Assembly: GCA_022410635.1 (NCBI GenBank)
Contig: JAJVDF010000045.1
Location: 3,388,261 to 3,452,260 of the forward strand
DNA length: 64,000 bases
Reading direction: 5' to 3'
Origin: Tretioscincus oriximinensis
Taxonomy: Eukaryota > Chordata > Lepidosauria > Squamata > Gymnophthalmidae
The notes under the pieces were generated by a model. It saw only the letters and a list, made by a program, of their open reading frames with translations. It had not been told where the DNA came from and searched no databases. Positions 62,284 through 64,000 of the stretch are shown here, in pieces (the first letter of the stretch is position 1; each line of letters starts with the position of its first letter). Both the position numbers and the translations under genes were made by a program.

Positions 62284-64000
62284 CTAATCACTTATGATAT
62301 AGTGTTTAGTATCATTAAGACCTTCATCTTCATTCTCACTTTCTTCTTTNCTTATTTTTTCATGTGTATCCCAAAAAGTGGTCATCATCATTAATTTAGA
62401 TTTAGTATGTGTATCTACAATTTTTATCATCATACTCTGTAACCCTTTTAAACTAATGGGCACTACACAAGGCATTAATATACATAAGAGAAACAACATA
62501 ATTACTCCTCCTACTATTCCTTTCAACCCATCTGTCCAAGAAAACCAAGGAAACCAACCTCCAACATTAGGTGTCCAATTAAGAGGTGGTTTCCAATATT
62601 GATCTACATNTGCTAATTTGACCATTCGATCAGTAATTTCTTGAATTACTTTTCCCGCATNNTCCAATAATAAGCAGCAATTGGATAGATTGAACTTCCC
62701 ACAAACCCCTCCTTCTTTGGCAAGGATCCAATCTAGAGCAAGTCTGTTTTGATAAACAGCAGTAAGTATTTTTGTATTTTGTTTTGCCAGTACATTTAAG
62801 GCTAAAGCAGTATCATTGGTAATAATTTCAAGGACAGCTTGTAATCTTATTATTCTATTTAACATATAGATTGGTGTTCTATACCCATACATTCCATCAG
62901 GATTCCAAGTAGCTGGTCCATAAAATTTTATTATTCTATCTGCTGACCAGTACTCATCTTCCCAATGTTGATGAGAGGTGAGATCAACCTTCGTTTCAAT
63001 CCTTTTATTCTCCCTTTTAGTTCTATGTCCCTTTTTGACATAAAGGGGAATTCCAAGAGTTTCTCCTTGAGCAATAGGTAACAGGAAGAAACTAGGTCTG
63101 ATACTCCCTAAAATACAGGTGCCACACCATCTTAAAGGTAAACGTTCATATGCTCTTTGTCCACATATGAAATAATATCCATCCGGAGCTGTCCATCTAA
63201 GAGTAGTATTTCCTCCATCTTTCCAAAGGCTATGGAGAGGTTCAATCATCCAATAANTCTTAGGTTGTGTGAGATTTGTTCCAGACCACCAAATAGTAGT
63301 ACTGCTATTATATGTTATAGTGTTCATGCATACAGTTTCACCTATGTGATTGATGTAACTTGTATCACATATCCGAGATACACATCTATTGCCAATTATA
63401 CTGGNTTTTAAAGCCCACTCATAATATTTCTTCTGATTATATTTGAAATTTGTTTGTGTCAATTTTAATCTTAACCATTCTTCCTGAATAACNTCTTCAG
63501 CTTCCCAGGGCCATTGTTCCCCCATATTTGTTCCTCCACACACATAACAGTTAGTTATATTTAAAGACTTGCCTATTTTTTCAGCCAAGTCCATAAACAT
63601 ATTCCTGGCCTCAGAAGATACAGGCCTTTCATTTGCCAATGCTTCTTGCTTTTCCAATTCATCATAAAAAGTCTGATACTGAGCAATTCTACTCATATAT
63701 ATTTGATTTGTGTGTGACGGTAATATAGGAATTNGACCCTTACTTAATATTATGTGGACAGCAGGGTCTCGTCCTTTACCATCTATCCCAACTCCATATC
63801 CTTCCTCCCATAATTCAGATGATTGGGGAAAGTTCCATTCAAAACATACTTGATTCTCAACTCCTTTTCTAAAATTGTGTATATGTGGAAATCCTCTATA
63901 TCCCCCATTAGTATGTTCATATACACATGACCACAGACTACATATAGGACCTCTTGGTTCTTCATAAGATGGAATTCTAGACATACAAGGGGACCATAAA
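62284..64000 (-). CDS. env: endogenous retrovirus envelope glycoprotein, N-terminally cut by the window edge
   Basis: The minus-strand frame is open from the window edge to its stop at 62284, at least 566 codons with only N-induced unknowns. An in-frame Met at 63984 is probably internal, since coding continues upstream. The surface part has many Cys and N-glycosylation sites, and a CYVC motif. A furin-type RTKR lies at 63013-63024. The transmembrane part has heptad-like Leu/Ile, an immunosuppressive-like stretch, a [10 protein letters not shown] disulfide motif (62674-62703), a Trp-rich membrane-proximal segment, a membrane span and a tail of about 50 residues. This is a gamma/alpha-type (class I) Env. 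Antisense to OTOG. Function cannot be judged; gag and pol are out of view. Confidence 0.87.
   Translation of the reverse strand, partial: LWSPCMSRIPSYEEPRGPICSLWSCVYEHTNGGYRGFPHIHNFRKGVENQVCFEWNFPQSSELWEEGYGVGIDGKGRDPAVHIILSKGXIPILPSHTNQIYMSRIAQYQTFYDELEKQEALANERPVSSEARNMFMDLAEKIGKSLNITNCYVCGGTNMGEQWPWEAEXVIQEEWLRLKLTQTNFKYNQKKYYEWALKXSIIGNRCVSRICDTSYINHIGETVCMNTITYNSSTTIWWSGTNLTQPKXYWMIEPLHSLWKDGGNTTLRWTAPDGYYFICGQRAYERLPLRWCGTCILGSIRPSFFLLPIAQGETLGIPLYVKKGHRTKRENKRIETKVDLTSHQHWEDEYWSADRIIKFYGPATWNPDGMYGYRTPIYMLNRIIRLQAVLEIITNDTALALNVLAKQNTKILTAVYQNRLALDWILAKEGGVCGKFNLSNCCLLLXXAGKVIQEITDRMVKLAXVDQYWKPPLNWTPNVGGWFPWFSWTDGLKGIVGGVIMLFLLCILMPCVVPISLKGLQSMMIKIVDTHTKSKLMMMTTFWDTHEKIXKEESENEDEGLNDTKHYIISD
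63013..63024 (-). other. env: furin-type SU/TM cleavage site in env
   Basis: Codes for R-T-K-R, around residue 321 of the frame counted from the Met at 63984. It separates the surface and transmembrane subunits. Confidence 0.8.

Noticed and set aside
1..64000. CRISPR arrays, bacterial operons or tRNA/rRNA genes
   Set aside because: No spaced direct repeats or bacterial gene layout. The tRNA-like boxes occur only as SINE heads.

Overview
This window is part of a vertebrate nuclear genome, most likely a squamate reptile (lizard or snake). It has one large spliced gene in long, repeat-filled introns. The repeats include CR1, L2 and L1 LINEs, an RTE/BovB LINE (a family typical of squamates and ruminants), tRNA-derived SINEs with reptile-type tails, hAT-like and Tc1-like MITEs, and an endogenous retrovirus. 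Scattered single N bases indicate a draft assembly. There is no bacterial operon, CRISPR array or other prokaryotic feature. The squamate call is an inference from the repeat content.

The gene runs left to right from 6059 to 61071 and is the C-terminal part of otogelin (OTOG), a secreted inner-ear glycoprotein of the tectorial, otoconial and cupular membranes. I could place 25 consecutive internal exons. Every junction uses GT/AG and every phase matches, giving 2,099 uninterrupted codons. In order they encode a C8/TIL module, an AbfB-like beta-trefoil segment, a Cys-rich TIL-like linker, one giant Thr/Ser/Pro-rich mucin-like exon of 3,056 bp, a fourth von Willebrand D domain with its C8 and TIL modules, a run of short VWC-like Cys repeats, and the start of the C-terminal region. 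The N-terminal exons lie before the window, and the final cystine-knot exons lie beyond it.

Layout. 1-5640: a nearly full-length antisense CR1 interrupted by a hAT-like MITE, then a sense CR1 scrap. 6059-17512: exons 1-5. 17513-32108: a 14.6 kb intron with nested CR1, L2, L1, BovB, SINE and MITE insertions. 32109-36821: exons 6-8, with a palindromic Penelope-like foldback before the mucin exon. 37474-55762: exons 9-23. 55763-61071: exons 24-25, with a CR1 3' end that contains a DIRS-like fragment and a SINE. 61072-64000: an intron containing the 3' LTR and long env ORF of an endogenous retrovirus, antisense to OTOG.

I did not find a new molecular system. The points most worth a second look are the uninterrupted env frame with unusual fusion-subunit features, the palindromic repeats (one with a decayed hammerhead-like core), the nested insertions that give a relative age order, and the large cysteine-free mucin exon.
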